Source of the DNA: Seminavis robusta
Taxonomy: Eukaryota; Bacillariophyta; Bacillariophyceae; Naviculales; Naviculaceae
Direction: 5' to 3'
Length of the DNA stretch: 53,742 nt
NCBI GenBank assembly: GCA_903772945.1
Contig: CAICTM010000667.1
Location: 1 to 53,742 of the forward strand
The notes beneath the pieces are model-generated. The model worked only from the letters and a program-made list of their open reading frames with translations. It was not told the origin of the DNA and searched no databases. Positions 19,069 to 29,674 of this stretch are shown here, in pieces (within the stretch, counting starts at the first letter, position 1; each line of letters starts with the position of its first letter). The position numbers and the translations under genes were made by a program.

Positions 19069-19723
19069 GTGAGGAACTCTCTACGGTCGGAGACTCCATC
19101 GTCTGCCCTTACACATTTGCTCCTGATTGCACGGTCCCGAGGAGAGCCGCTAAGCTGAGATCCCAGTACGAGAATCGGCCCCTCTTTGCACGAGTTGTGT
19201 ACAACTCAATTGCACATTTCATCAAGATTAGCTAGCTAGATGCATTGCGTATGGACGACAAACTTGGGAGAATTTACAGATAGCTCGCAGGTACGTGTAG
19301 GGTTTCGGCGGCTGCCAAACTTGAACTGGCTATGTCGTTCGAATAAGGCGGCCTTCGCTCTCGTACGGCGGCGCTTGTAAAGACTCGTTACGGCGGCGTT
19401 TGTGAAGACACGACTCCAAACAAAGGCCCCATCTATTGAAAGGGGCCAGAACCAAACCTCAAGATTTTCGCGAAAATCTTTTTGCATTGACGCGATCCAA
19501 GAAGGCGAAGTCAGCTCTCATGATACCAAGAAACAGTACGATCGGTCCTCCCCGTTTCCGACCAAGAAACCCATCAAGAGTGTTTAGGCCACGATGCCAC
19601 GTCGGTTGCTGGCGCTGTGCAAGTACTATCCAAGATCCTTGAGAAACGCACGATGAAGATGTATGCAAGGTCTTTTTGACCAATTATTCCCCGGCATCTA
19701 ACTTAAAAATCATGCTAGAGGAT
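19069..19723. other. convergent intergenic region
   Basis: No gene is seen. Contains the 25-bp tandem repeat at 19364-19413 and a GCTAGCTAG palindrome at about 19230. Confidence 0.5.
19364..19413. repeat. 25-bp tandem repeat, two copies
   Basis: TACGGCGGCGCTTGTAAAGA at 19364 recurs with few changes at 19389. No coding role is evident. Confidence 0.7.
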
Positions 19724-22507
19724 TCACTTCTTCCACGAGTTCACTTGTTGAGTGTACACTGCACGAGCACCCGTAAACGGAGTGCCTTGCAAGGACCAAA
19801 CGTGGTCTTTTACATAGACATTGAAATCAATGGTGATCAGAGAATTACAGAGCTTGAAGCGATCTGGTGCATCTCCTGATTGCTTGAAAATTGCATTGAT
19901 ATCCCATTCCAAATACACGTTGTATTTGTCGTTTGGTTTGTTCTCACCGAAGGCTGCAACGGCCACAGCCACCTCCACCTTGAGAAAGGTTGTGGGAAAA
20001 GTCTTTTTCAGATGTTTGGTATAGAACTTTTGAGTTGTAGCTCTCAGAGCATCGTAGTCCTTTTTCGTGGGCTCACGTGGACATTGTGGAATATTCAATG
20101 CCATGAACACGTCGGCGGTTCCCACAATCTCAGTCGGTCCATCATCGACGCTGATGTCGCTGCTGCGACGAGTTGCTTCCTGCTTCTTCTTGTCAGCAGC
20201 AGGCTTCTTTGCTGCCTCTTCTTTCTGCTTTTTGCCTGCAGCAGCTTTCTTGGCCGCCTCTTCCTTCTTTTTCTTGTCTGCTGCGGCTTTCTTTGCTGCC
20301 TCTTCTTTCTTTTTCTTTTCCTCTGCGGCTTTCTTTGCTGCCTCTTCCTTCTGTTTCTTCTCTGCAGCTGCTTTCTTTGCTGCATCTTCCTTCTGTTTCT
20401 TCTCTGCAGCTGCTTTCTTGGCTGCCTCTTCTTTCTGTTTCTTGTCTGCTGCGGCTTTCTTTGCTACCTCTTCCTCCTTCCTTTTCTTCTCTGCAGCTGC
20501 TTTCTTTGCTGCCTCTTCTTTCTTTTGTTTTTCCTCTGCAGCTTTCTTTGCTGCCTCTTCCTTCTGCTTTTTGTCTGCAGCTGCTTTCTTGGCTGCCTCT
20601 TCCTTCTTTTTCTTTTCTTCTGCAGCTTTCTTTGCTGCCTCTTCTTTCTTTTTCTTTTCCTCTGCAGCCTTCTTTGCTGCCTCTTCCTTCTGCTTCTTCT
20701 CTGCAGCAGCTTTCTTGGCTGCCTCTTCCTCCTTCCTTTTCTTTTCTTCCGCAGCTTTCCTGGCTGCCTCTTCCTCCTTCCTTTTCTTTTCTTCCGCAGC
20801 TTTTCTAGCAGCCTCTTCCTCCTTTCTCTTCTTCTCCTCTGCTGCTTTCCGTGCCGCTTCCTTTCGTTTCTGCTCATCATCCAGTTCGCCCCCATATGCC
20901 TGGTCGGTGACTTGCTGTTCCAGTGCACGCCCCAGTGTGAATTCCAGCATGTCATTGTAAGGGGGCGGCAGTGCTTTGATTTTCGAGTAGAGGCTCTGGA
21001 GATCACAATAAAGAATCTTTTTCAGGACATCATCGCCTTCTGGAGGTGGATGTTCAAACTCCAGGGTGGCCGTGTAGGGATGCAGCAGATTGAATCTCGG
21101 CAATGGAATTCCCGCTTCGTACTCGGGGCTGCCTTCGATCTGGATATTGACAAAATTGGGAAAACTGGCCGCCAGAGAATCCGTGAAAAACTCGGTCAAC
21201 ATTTTGTCCATGACTTGTGGATTGGTGGGTATCCCTTCCAGATCTTGCAGGACGAGTGCCACGTAGAATCCCAATTCCATCTTGACGGTTTCGACAGATC
21301 CCTTTCCTTCCCCCCCTTCTGGACTGTCATCGTCGCCGTCGGCGGGATCTCCATCCTCATTGTCGTCATCGGGGGGTGGCGGTGGTTCGTCTGGTTCTGG
21401 CAAGGTTTCGACGTACGTGCAGCGCACGACCAGCATGCTGTAATCCTTAATCACATTGGCCTTGATGTCTTTGCCAAACTCCGCGGACGTAATCGCCATG
21501 GGTCGAAACAGATCCATCGGTTCGGGAACGTCTCGCGTAAAGGCAGCCACGGCTTCCATTTCAATGTACAGATTATAATCGGGTTCTGGTTTGCCGGCAT
21601 TGAGCTCGGTACCAGTCACTTGGAGCGTGGTTAATTTGTCAAAGGCATCTTCAAATTCATTTGTCAGGAGTTGCGAAAATTCCTTGTTGGCCAATTCCAC
21701 CAGGTCGTCCTTTTGTTTTTGGGTTGGTTCCTTGGCTGGTTCCTTCACGATAAAGGCAATGTAGAATTTGGGTGCCGTGACGGCTCCTGCTTCTTGGGAT
21801 CCCAGACGCCGCGCCCGGACTTCTTTGGCGTATTTGAGGGAGCATTTTTGGAGTGGTCGAAGTCCCTTTTCGAGGTAGTCTTTTTGGAAGGAACTAATGT
21901 ACTGCTCAAAGACTTCGGCGACGTCTTGTTGTTGAGACGTGTTGAAGTGTACATCCGCTTTAATTCTCAAAAATAAATGGAATCGTGGAGCTGGTTTCCC
22001 CTGCCCAAACTGAGTCTCGAGTATTTGCAGTTGCAACTGCGAGAAGGAGTCGTATTGAGCCTTGAGCTTTTTGGAAATGTACTGGACGGTTCCTTTCCTC
22101 CAAATCTCCACATCCTTGGCCGATGGCTCTTGGTCGGCATCTCCCGGCAACACAAACGCCACATAGTTCTCGGGAAGATCTACCACGGTCGGTTCGTCCT
22201 TCTTTGTCGCCTTTTTCGAGGCAGCCGGTGGAACCTTTTGGGAAGCTCTTTTGGAGGTGGCAGGTGGTGGATCCTTTTTGGGAGGACTTTTGGCGGAGGA
22301 CCTCATCGAGGCTCTCTCGTCCGCCTTCTTGGCTGGTTCAGCCTTCTTCGAAGGTCTTTTAGAGGCAACGTCCTCCTTTTGAGAAGCCCTTTTGGACGCG
22401 GGAACGTCTTGCTCCTTTTTCGAGGCGTCTTCCTCTGCTACAATGGCGGATGCCTCGGCGTCTTCCGCTCCCTTCTTGCTGCCTCTGAACGGATTCTTGA
22501 ACTTCAT
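19724..22507 (-). CDS. four-copy repeated-domain protein with long KAA/EEK helix
   Basis: Single-exon 927-aa protein without a signal peptide. Residues 1-110 are Lys/Ser/Ala-rich. Four diverged copies of a domain of about 120 residues follow, at about 113-235, 247-370, 412-535 and 800-920. Each starts with a hydrophobic strand (YVAFV, FYIAFIV, FYVALVL, VFMALNI). A Pro-Thr turn, a helix ending in F/Y-P and a second strand ending in a-x-F follow. Between copies 3 and 4 lie 16 tandem repeats of KEEAAKKAAEEKK type (about 545-780), expected to form a long single alpha-helix. An acidic Pro-rich loop lies near 385-410. The domain recurs in the gene at 34962. Function unknown; a rod-like structural or scaffolding protein is plausible. 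Confidence 0.8.
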   Translation of the reverse strand: MKFKNPFRGSKKGAEDAEASAIVAEEDASKKEQDVPASKRASQKEDVASKRPSKKAEPAKKADERASMRSSAKSPPKKDPPPATSKRASQKVPPAASKKATKKDEPTVVDLPENYVAFVLPGDADQEPSAKDVEIWRKGTVQYISKKLKAQYDSFSQLQLQILETQFGQGKPAPRFHLFLRIKADVHFNTSQQQDVAEVFEQYISSFQKDYLEKGLRPLQKCSLKYAKEVRARRLGSQEAGAVTAPKFYIAFIVKEPAKEPTQKQKDDLVELANKEFSQLLTNEFEDAFDKLTTLQVTGTELNAGKPEPDYNLYIEMEAVAAFTRDVPEPMDLFRPMAITSAEFGKDIKANVIKDYSMLVVRCTYVETLPEPDEPPPPPDDDNEDGDPADGDDDSPEGGEGKGSVETVKMELGFYVALVLQDLEGIPTNPQVMDKMLTEFFTDSLAASFPNFVNIQIEGSPEYEAGIPLPRFNLLHPYTATLEFEHPPPEGDDVLKKILYCDLQSLYSKIKALPPPYNDMLEFTLGRALEQQVTDQAYGGELDDEQKRKEAARKAAEEKKRKEEEAARKAAEEKKRKEEEAARKAAEEKKRKEEEAAKKAAAEKKQKEEAAKKAAEEKKKKEEAAKKAAEEKKKKEEAAKKAAADKKQKEEAAKKAAEEKQKKEEAAKKAAAEKKRKEEEVAKKAAADKKQKEEAAKKAAAEKKQKEDAAKKAAAEKKQKEEAAKKAAEEKKKKEEAAKKAAADKKKKEEAAKKAAAGKKQKEEAAKKPAADKKKQEATRRSSDISVDDGPTEIVGTADVFMALNIPQCPREPTKKDYDALRATTQKFYTKHLKKTFPTTFLKVEVAVAVAAFGENKPNDKYNVYLEWDINAIFKQSGDAPDRFKLCNSLITIDFNVYVKDHVWSLQGTPFTGARAVYTQQVNSWKK
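20165..20875 (-). repeat. 16-unit 39-45-bp coding tandem repeat
   Basis: In-frame repeats encoding Lys/Glu/Ala units within the 927-aa protein. The reduced codon set keeps other frames on both strands free of stops, which explains the long overlapping antisense open frames here. Confidence 0.9.
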
Positions 22508-22929
22508 GGTCTTGCTTTCTTTCTCTCCTTTTTATGGTGTCCCCTGGCCACAGTACTACTGTAGCTAGATAGCCTGCCGACGAAAGTGGGCTGGAAGAGC
22601 AGGTTGCTTCAGAGTTCTTGAGTTCTTGTGGTTGGCAGTTTTTGGAAGTGGATCTTTCGAGTCGGGGTCATTGAAACATTTGATACCCCTGTCACGGTCA
22701 TTTTGAAACGTGCAAATACTATCTTTTCTTCGGAGCGCACAGCTGCTCTTCCGCGTAACAACACCGTGTCCAAGCAAGACAAGCCAAACTCGGTTGCAAG
22801 GTCTCACTCTCTCAAGGCAAGATCCACAACAATCGAGATGCAAAAGAGCAGAACCCCCTCATAAACATCACATAATTTGTTTTTCTTCTTCCTGCCTGCT
22901 GTTACTTTTATAAACCACCCTGAGAAACC
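22508..22929. promoter_or_regulatory. divergent upstream region
   Basis: 422 bp between the divergent starts of the KAA-repeat protein and the SnoaL-like protein. A TAGCTAG motif lies about 55 bp upstream of the minus-strand start. TTTTATAAAC at about 22907 is only about 15 bp before the plus-strand ATG, too close to act as its TATA box. Confidence 0.35.
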
Positions 22930-23319
22930 ATGAGCGGAGTAAGTGATAGCGAGAAGGAAGCGGTCTTGTCGGCGACCCAGGCAGCCTCGAAACTATGGAA
23001 GGATTCCTTCAATTCGGGCAATGCCGCCGGATGTGCGGCGCAGTACGAAAGCACCGCCCTCATGGAAGCCAAACCATTCGGGACATTCAAGGGAACCGAA
23101 GAGATTCAAGGCTTTTGGCAAAAACTCATCGACGATGGATTTTCCGAGGTCGAGTATGTGGAAGCAACCAAGTTGGAAGTCGTCAGTGCCGATAGCGTTG
23201 TTCTGTCATCCAATTGGAAAATGAACAAGGCCAAGGGTGTCATTACCAAGGAATTGTGGGTCCTGCAAGGAGATGGAACTGCCAAACTGAGAGAAGATCA
23301 CTTTGAAGCGCAGGGATAG
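22930..23319 (+). CDS. SnoaL-like / NTF2-fold small protein
   Basis: 129-aa single-exon protein with the cone-shaped NTF2/SnoaL (DUF4440-like) pattern. Helix 1 has AASKLWKDSFNSGNAAGCAA. A short helix and pocket follow (YESTALMEAKPFG), then G(T)EEIQGFWQKLID and C-terminal strands (VVLSSNWKMN..., ITKELWVL, KLREDHFEA). Members act as ketosteroid-isomerase-like enzymes or small ligand binders; no specific role can be read. No targeting peptide is seen. Its last 90 coding bases and 3' flank are duplicated in tandem just downstream. Confidence 0.75.
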   Translation: MSGVSDSEKEAVLSATQAASKLWKDSFNSGNAAGCAAQYESTALMEAKPFGTFKGTEEIQGFWQKLIDDGFSEVEYVEATKLEVVSADSVVLSSNWKMNKAKGVITKELWVLQGDGTAKLREDHFEAQG

Positions 23320-23623
23320 ATACTGTAGCTACGGATGCCGGACCGGATAAACAGATGGAAGCCTCTCTACCGCGTCAATTTATGCCCTAAGGCGTATGAT
23401 AGCTTATTATTTAAACCAATCATGCAAGGCCAAGGGTGTCATTACCAAGGAATTGTGGGTCCTGCAAGGAGATGGAACGGCCAAGCTGAGAGAAGATCAT
23501 TTTGAAGCGCAGGGATAGATACTGTAACTACGGATGCCGGCCCGGATAAACAGATGGAAGCCTCTCTGCCGCGTCAATTTATGCCCTAAAGCGTATGATA
23601 GCTTATTATTTAAACCAATCATG
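23226..23623 (+). repeat. 199-bp tandem duplication of a gene 3' end
   Basis: 23226-23424 (the last about 94 bases of the SnoaL-like gene plus about 105 bases of 3' flank) is repeated at 23425-23623 with about seven differences. The copied stop codon is retained. The second copy has no start and is a gene fragment. Confidence 0.88.
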
Positions 23624-24887
23624 CTTTGAGAGTGGCTACATCTCCAGCCAAATAGATTTATGTGCTGTAGAGGGCAAATCATGTAGTTACTAGGTTGTAG
23701 TGAAGCTGCCCAACATGTCGGTATTGCATCGTCGTGATTGCTGCAATAATATTGTGGCCATCTTGGTTGGACGGTTGTACATGTACCGGTAGCGGGGAGC
23801 AGGGATGAAGAAGCAAAGGATTGTGAAGGGGAGACCGAAACGGTAAGAAAAGATAGTATCTTCTGAGCATGAGAAAAGAGCATAACGAAGACAGTTGTAG
23901 TAGGCAGGTCGCTGCGAAGAGTAGAAAGGTCTTTTATAGCTACAATTTGTTGGACTTCGGGCTTGAGAAATTGACCTCGATGCTGCTGCTGGGTGCAATC
24001 ATGCATGAAAAGCTCCAGTTCAGGACGAGATGCCAGGTAGATAGTAGATGAGTTCAAGTCTTTGGAAGTCTCCACTTGCTTGGGATTACTGGAACAAATC
24101 TTTGTATGTGATAGCTAGCTAACTACCGTATTGCTTACGTAGGTCTAGCCGTACCGCAGTCGCAAAGTCGCCCAATCCTCGTTGAGTGGCATTCCTTCAA
24201 ACTTCGACAACCCATTCAGTCATTGGCCTAGCTAGAGTCTACTATTTAGTAGCACTACTGCTGTAATGAGCTTTCCTCGGAACGATTGGTCCAACCCCCA
24301 CTCGTGGAAACTCTAAGAGAAAATTGAAGGGTGGGTCACGTACCGTACCGGTACGTGACTGAAATCCTTAACCTCCTCAGGTCCAAGCAAGATCCAACAA
24401 CCAACCACAACAACACAACTTGAACAACCACGGGATCGCACGATGCTTTCTTCCAGTTTGGCTGTAGATGTCACCACAGTGGTTGAAGCAATGTTTCAAT
24501 AGGCTTTGAATGGTTCTTTGAGTCCAGGAAAGAGGCAACCATCATTCCATCTGACCAAGAAGCCTTGACGATGTATTTACTGGGCATTCGAGAACTCCGC
24601 TTTGTGCGTTAATGTCCAGTAGGAGCAGTTCTTGGACATGTGGAAGCATTCCTTTATCTACCAGCTACCTATTCGAGGGGGACAATGGATAGACACAACT
24701 GGCAGCAACCATCTCTAAGAAGCTCAGTGGTTGAAGTCATCAAAAGCGAGTCCGTTCGGCACAATCCCAAGGGCTCAAAGCTAGCTAGCTCTCTGCAGGA
24801 TCTATTTTTGCCAAGAGCAACACAAAGACTATCAAACGACGACAAGGAAAAGGACAAGGACGCGAGCTATTGATATATAGAGTAGCC
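23624..24887. other. intergenic, 1.26 kb
   Basis: No supported gene. A 62-codon frame from ATG 24685 to 24873 sits just before the MHYT gene and could be an upstream ORF. GCTAGCTAG palindromes occur at about 24113 and 24781. Confidence 0.4.
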
Positions 24888-27800
24888 ATGATCACTCTCG
24901 ATATCATCAATACCACGCAAGAGGAAGGAAATAACTTAACAATAATACCGGCCGAGTTTGATACGTCGGTCATCGAGCAGCAAGATGATGAGTTGTATTA
25001 CGAGGATGGCGAAGAAATAGAACAACAATGGCAGATTGGCTTTGTCGTCTTGGCCTATGTGATTGCCTTCCTGGGGTCTTACTCAGCCATCAGATTACTG
25101 GAGCATGGCTTGTGGAGATCGGAACGAGAAAGGGATAATGCGACCAGTAAGTTTCATGTTGGCAGCAGCTCGGACTCCAGTAAGCCATTCACTCTCACCT
25201 TGATCCGGTTTGTTCCTGAAATTCGTAGCCATCATATCCAGATACCCCAAGTTTGCCACTGCCTTTGTATTGGGAATGTGTGCAGTATGGTCGATGCATA
25301 TGGTTGGGATGCAAGCCGTGGTGCTGGATGGCGTGAACGTGTGCTACAACTGGGCACCATCACTGGGCTCGATGCTCTTGAGTGTTACAGGGTTCTGGGC
25401 CGGAGTAAGACTGGCGTCCAACGACATTTTTGCAGGCGAAGACAGGGTGGAAATACTGAAGCACCTTCTGGCCGGGAACAGGCATGTATCATCGAAGCTG
25501 AACCGAGGCAAGGCAAGCCATCATATTCACATGGTTGCCCTCTTCCACAAGGTAGGTTCACGAGCTAAGAGATATCGAAAGGATGAAGTGTTCGATGGAC
25601 TCTAACGCTGCCTGCCCTGCGAACGTGAACAAAAGCTCCATTGGATTGCAGTCGCAAGTGTGTTTGCTGCAGTGGGGGCACTCTCAATGCACTATGTGGG
25701 CATGATATCTGTAGAGGGGCCTTTTCGAAGAGAATGGAACTGGGGCTTTGTGGGCGGAAGTGCCCTCTTGGGAGCCTTCGTTTGTTTTGCGGCATTTTGG
25801 ATCCTCTTTCGTCCACTGCACTGGAAAGTGGAAAAGGGTTGGTATCGGGTAGCCGCGGCTGGAGTCATGGCGGCTGCTGTCTGTCTTCTGCACTTCTTGG
25901 GGATGCTATCCGTAACATATGTTGCGGACAGCAATCAACAGCTGAACAATCACTGTTCGCAAGACTTTCAGGGATGGCGACCGAATCAGCTCCAGGTGCT
26001 ATGTGTAGTTTTGCTTGTGCCTTGCATTGCTTTCTATGTCGAGCACACAATCAGCAATGAACTAAGGGTGACTTATCGACAGTTGCTGGATATTCGCTTG
26101 ACCGGTTCGCAGTTCATGGATCGAAAGTCAAAGATGTCTCATTTCTCCACGGCGGGCAGTACAATGACAAGGAGCTCTCGCCCATTTAGCTCTCGAAGTA
26201 GGAGCAGCGTCAAAATCTCCGGTTTGAACCTGCCGCCGAGTCGCTACGATTCGAATGAAAGTATAGGTCCTCGAGGCCGACACTCCATGTTGAGCGACGA
26301 ATCAGCAATGTCGGCATTATCAGAACACCAAAAGTTGTGGAACAGAAACTACACCTTCGAAGAGGACAAGAAGTCAGCCGTGCGGGAGGGAAACTCTAGC
26401 GATGAAGAGCAGGACGATTCGATTGAACGTGCTCCTGAAAAAAGGGCGGGAGAGCAACAATCCGCTGTTGATGACGAGACCGAATCGGAGGAAGCAGCCA
26501 GGAAGGGGCTTGATGTGGGAGAGCAACAGTGCCCTTTGAATCGAGAGGCCACAGCGGAGGAAACAACTAGCAAGATCGATGATGCTGAACAGCAACAGCA
26601 ATTCTCTTTGGGCCAAGAGGCTGCAGTGGAGGAAGGGACCAGCAAGGAGCTTCGCGATAGTAGCAAGGAAGAAACAACGGAAGACACAGATTGCACTCCA
26701 CAACCTGACGACGCTCACAGCGTCACCATCATATCCACTAATGCAGATCTTCCATTAGATACTCCTACAATTCCAGAGGATGCTGCAAGTGATTCATCTT
26801 ACTTTGAAGACGAAGCTTCCGTGGATCTGGAGGCAGGGCATGACAACTTAAATTCCAGCCACCAATCCTATTACTCTGATTACAGTGATTCTGACTCTGG
26901 CTACAGTGATTCCGATGGTGACCAAGTTGGAAGCTTTGACGATCCAGACTCCCTCGAGCGTTTCAAACGACGAGAGTCAGTAAGTTTGCAAGGTCTGATT
27001 GAAGATATTTCCAGGCGCCATTCTTTGCGGCACTCTCTGCGACAGTCTATGAGTCCGGGACAAACGCAGAGCCATCGGAGAGCGAGAAGGCATCATAGCG
27101 CTAGCCATGCACTTGGAGCGGACGATTCAGACTCCTCCCAATCTACTGATGGCATCAAGCCCATGCCACTAAAAGCAATTTGGGATGGATCCAAATGGGT
27201 GGTGGATGGCTCTAGAGCTTTTGTGGATGGGACCACTCAAGTTGTTATGGGTGGCTCTAAGAAGGTGGGAAAGATGGTTGTAAAGGGTGGGAAAATGGCC
27301 GGCAAAGGAATTACCAAGGCATCCCATGCAGCTGCAGACACTGCAATGGCCTTCAAACCTCTCAGAAGGTCCAACCAGACCCCCGAAACACAATCACTTC
27401 GTCGCTCTACTGGTCATAGGGGAGCACCTGTGCAGGGGGGAGCACCTTTCAGTCGATCTCAAACTGTGGACTCGGCACGTCACTGTGCAGATTTGGGGGT
27501 AGCCCCCTGTAGAACAAATGTAGGTGATTTTAGTGGCAGTGATTTGCTCGAGGGAGAGTTGCAAGAGGTTGCTCTGGACGAAGAACACCAAATCTCCAAT
27601 GGCCACCCTAGGTGGTCGCAAGAGCCTTTTCAAACAATTTGGGAAGGACCAAAATGGGTGGTGGATGGATCCAAGGCCATCGTTGGCGAGACAACTCAAG
27701 TTGTCATGGGTGGCTCCAAGAAAGTGGGAAAGATGGTTGTAAAGGGTGGAAAAATGGCTGGCAAAGGAATTAGCAAGGCATCCCATGCTGCTGCAGACAC

Positions 27801-28992
27801 TGCAATGGCCTTTGCACCACTCAGGAGAACCACCCATATTCCAGAAACTCCCTCCCTCCGTCGCTCCACTGGTCAGGAGGGAGCACCTGGGCAAGCGGGG
27901 GCACCTTTCGGTCGGTCTCAAACTGTGGCCTCTATCCGACGCTCTGGAGACGTTGAGGAATCCCCCTCAGGGCAATTGGACACAAATGCCCCAGATTTGA
28001 GCGCCAGTGGTGTGTTGGAGGGAAACTGGCAGGAGGGCGGCCTGGATGGTTCCCAGCAAGTCTCTAACGGCCGACCTAGACGATCAATAGAGCCACTTCA
28101 TGCAATTTGGGAGGCCTCCACTGCTGTTGTGGATGGATCCAAGGCCATTGTTGGCGAGACCACTCAAGTTGTGATGGGTGGCTCCAAAAAGGTAGGAAAG
28201 ATTATGGTGATGGGTGGAGCCATGGCAAGCAAAAGTGTCGTGAAGGGTGGGGCCATTGCAACCAAAGGTGTTGTGATGGGCGGAGCCATGGCAACCAAAG
28301 GTGTCGTGAAGGGTGGGGCCATTGCAACCAAAGGGATCTCCAAGGCATCGCATGCTGCAGTAGACACAGCTGGAAACGCCGCAACCTTTGCAACTCCATT
28401 TCTCAACTTCATCCTGATGGATGAAAACCAGGGCCGTCGTCGTCGGTCGGGTCATTGTGATCCGGACGCAAGCGGAAGATCCAGTACAACCAGTAGAGGA
28501 CCATACATGGACTACAGCAAACGATCCAACACAAGTCGGCGCATCCTGGGCTACGGCAAGCCATCCCATCTTCACCAAGTCCCTGAGCGCCACCGAGGAC
28601 CCCGGCGCGAGCGAGTATCCCGGCGTGACCGAATCCAAATTCAAAAGGGCAAAATGGACGGAAGCAAAAGATCAATGCGGGGCGCGCCTCCACGCGACCG
28701 CAGCAATCAATGCCATTTGGACGAAAGCAAAAGGTCAATGCGGGGTCAAGAACGCCGTCGCCCCCCGACCACCCAAGACCAAGTGATCGCCACTACCGGC
28801 CGAAGAGAGCCCTCAAGGCACCGTGCTCGTGACCATGTCACTTTCAATGTTGGATCAACACGACAACTTGAGGTTCGTCACCATCATCAACATGGCATTC
28901 GAGTTGACCGGGGCCATTTGGGCGTGATCAAAGGAACTCCTCCGGCATATTTAGATCTGGCGGAAGAGAGAACCCGTCGCTTTTCTTTTTGA
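24888..28992 (+). CDS. MHYT-domain seven-helix membrane protein with long repetitive tail
   Basis: Three exons, 24888-25146, 25229-25551 and 25636-28992, give 1312 aa. Introns are 82 bp (GTAAGT...GTAG) and 84 bp (GTAGGT...AAAG). Splicing joins one MHYT domain over about 48-300. It has seven hydrophobic helices and the diagnostic repeats WSMHMVGM, LSMHYVGM and LLHFLGM, which in bacteria are proposed to bind copper or sense O2, CO or NO. A long soluble tail follows: Ser/Arg-rich, acidic (Glu/Asp) and Ser/Tyr/Asp-rich parts, then three repeats of a Gly/Val/Lys-rich module (about 706-770, 860-920 and 1016-1110) separated by Arg/Ser linkers, and a basic C-terminus. No GGDEF, EAL or kinase domain is seen. 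It is a probable membrane sensor with an unusual output tail. Confidence 0.82.
27171..28390 (+). repeat. about 460-bp coding repeat, three copies
   Basis: Units start near 27171, 27631 and 28099. Each encodes a (W)xGSKWVVDGS...TTQVVMGGSKKVGK-type Gly/Lys/Val module, then ASHAAADTAMAF. The third copy has an internal expansion of GGAxATKGVV units. Confidence 0.85.
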
Positions 28993-29674
28993 TCAGAATG
29001 ACGGAAGATCAAGTGCAGCAACGACTGGCAGAAACTCCGTTCTTTTCTCCTTCCTCTCAGCCAGCGGGCGCACTGTACTTGTTGATATTCCGAAATATGA
29101 ACTGCTTTTGTATCCTGCTAAAGACTCTCCTTCATTTCCTCTGACTTCCGAGAGCAGAAAACTAGCTAGGTAGTGCATGTTCCTCCAAGTAACAAAACTG
29201 AAAGCCACACAAGACCAACGATTCGATTTCTTCATTTAGGTTTGGAATCCTACTAGGGGTGGATTCCAAGACTTCACGGGGCCACGAAGCTACCGGTACT
29301 GCACCGTACGGTAACTGTATGACGCTCTCAGCCAAGAAACCGCTAAAAGCTTGGAGTACCAAGCCCGCTGGAAGTGTTATTTCAAGTCCGTTCAACCATC
29401 TGTTGCTTTCGTCGAAGACTCGACCTGTGCTACCGACATGTAGCGAGGCTAGAACGATCAGTGACCACGCTTTTTGAGAAAAGCCCGGCCCTGCCTCCGG
29501 GGACAGGTAGACTACTGTACCGGTGCCTCGCATAACTTTAACTCTATCTTTCCAGCACCTGCCACTTCGAAGCTGCGTCCCGGCGAAATTCGGCACAGGA
29601 GAGAACACTGCAGTCTGCAGAGACTCATTATTTGTCACCGGTATCTTTCGCAAGAAGCCTTGTACTCTAGAGTA
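28993..29674. other. intergenic region
   Basis: 682 bp with no supported gene. The frame of the next gene is open back to about 29474 but has no ATG giving a better N-terminus. A CTAGCTAG-like motif lies at about 29161. Confidence 0.45.

Noticed and set aside
19880-21634. 584-codon open frame on the plus strand opposite the KAA-repeat gene, plus others of 297 and 211 codons in the same place
   Set aside because: They arise from the repetitive Lys/Glu/Ala codons read in reverse, giving Leu/Phe/Cys low complexity. The minus-strand protein has real domains on both sides of the repeat.
22907-22916. TTTTATAAAC as a TATA box for the SnoaL-like gene
   Set aside because: Only about 15 bp before the start codon, which leaves no room for a 5' untranslated leader.
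23497-24075. 192-codon minus-strand frame
   Set aside because: Overlaps the 199-bp tandem duplication, has no motif and has no matching frame in the first repeat copy.
24685-24873. 62-codon frame just upstream of the MHYT gene
   Set aside because: Could be an upstream ORF, but there is no splice link to the MHYT frame and no family resemblance.
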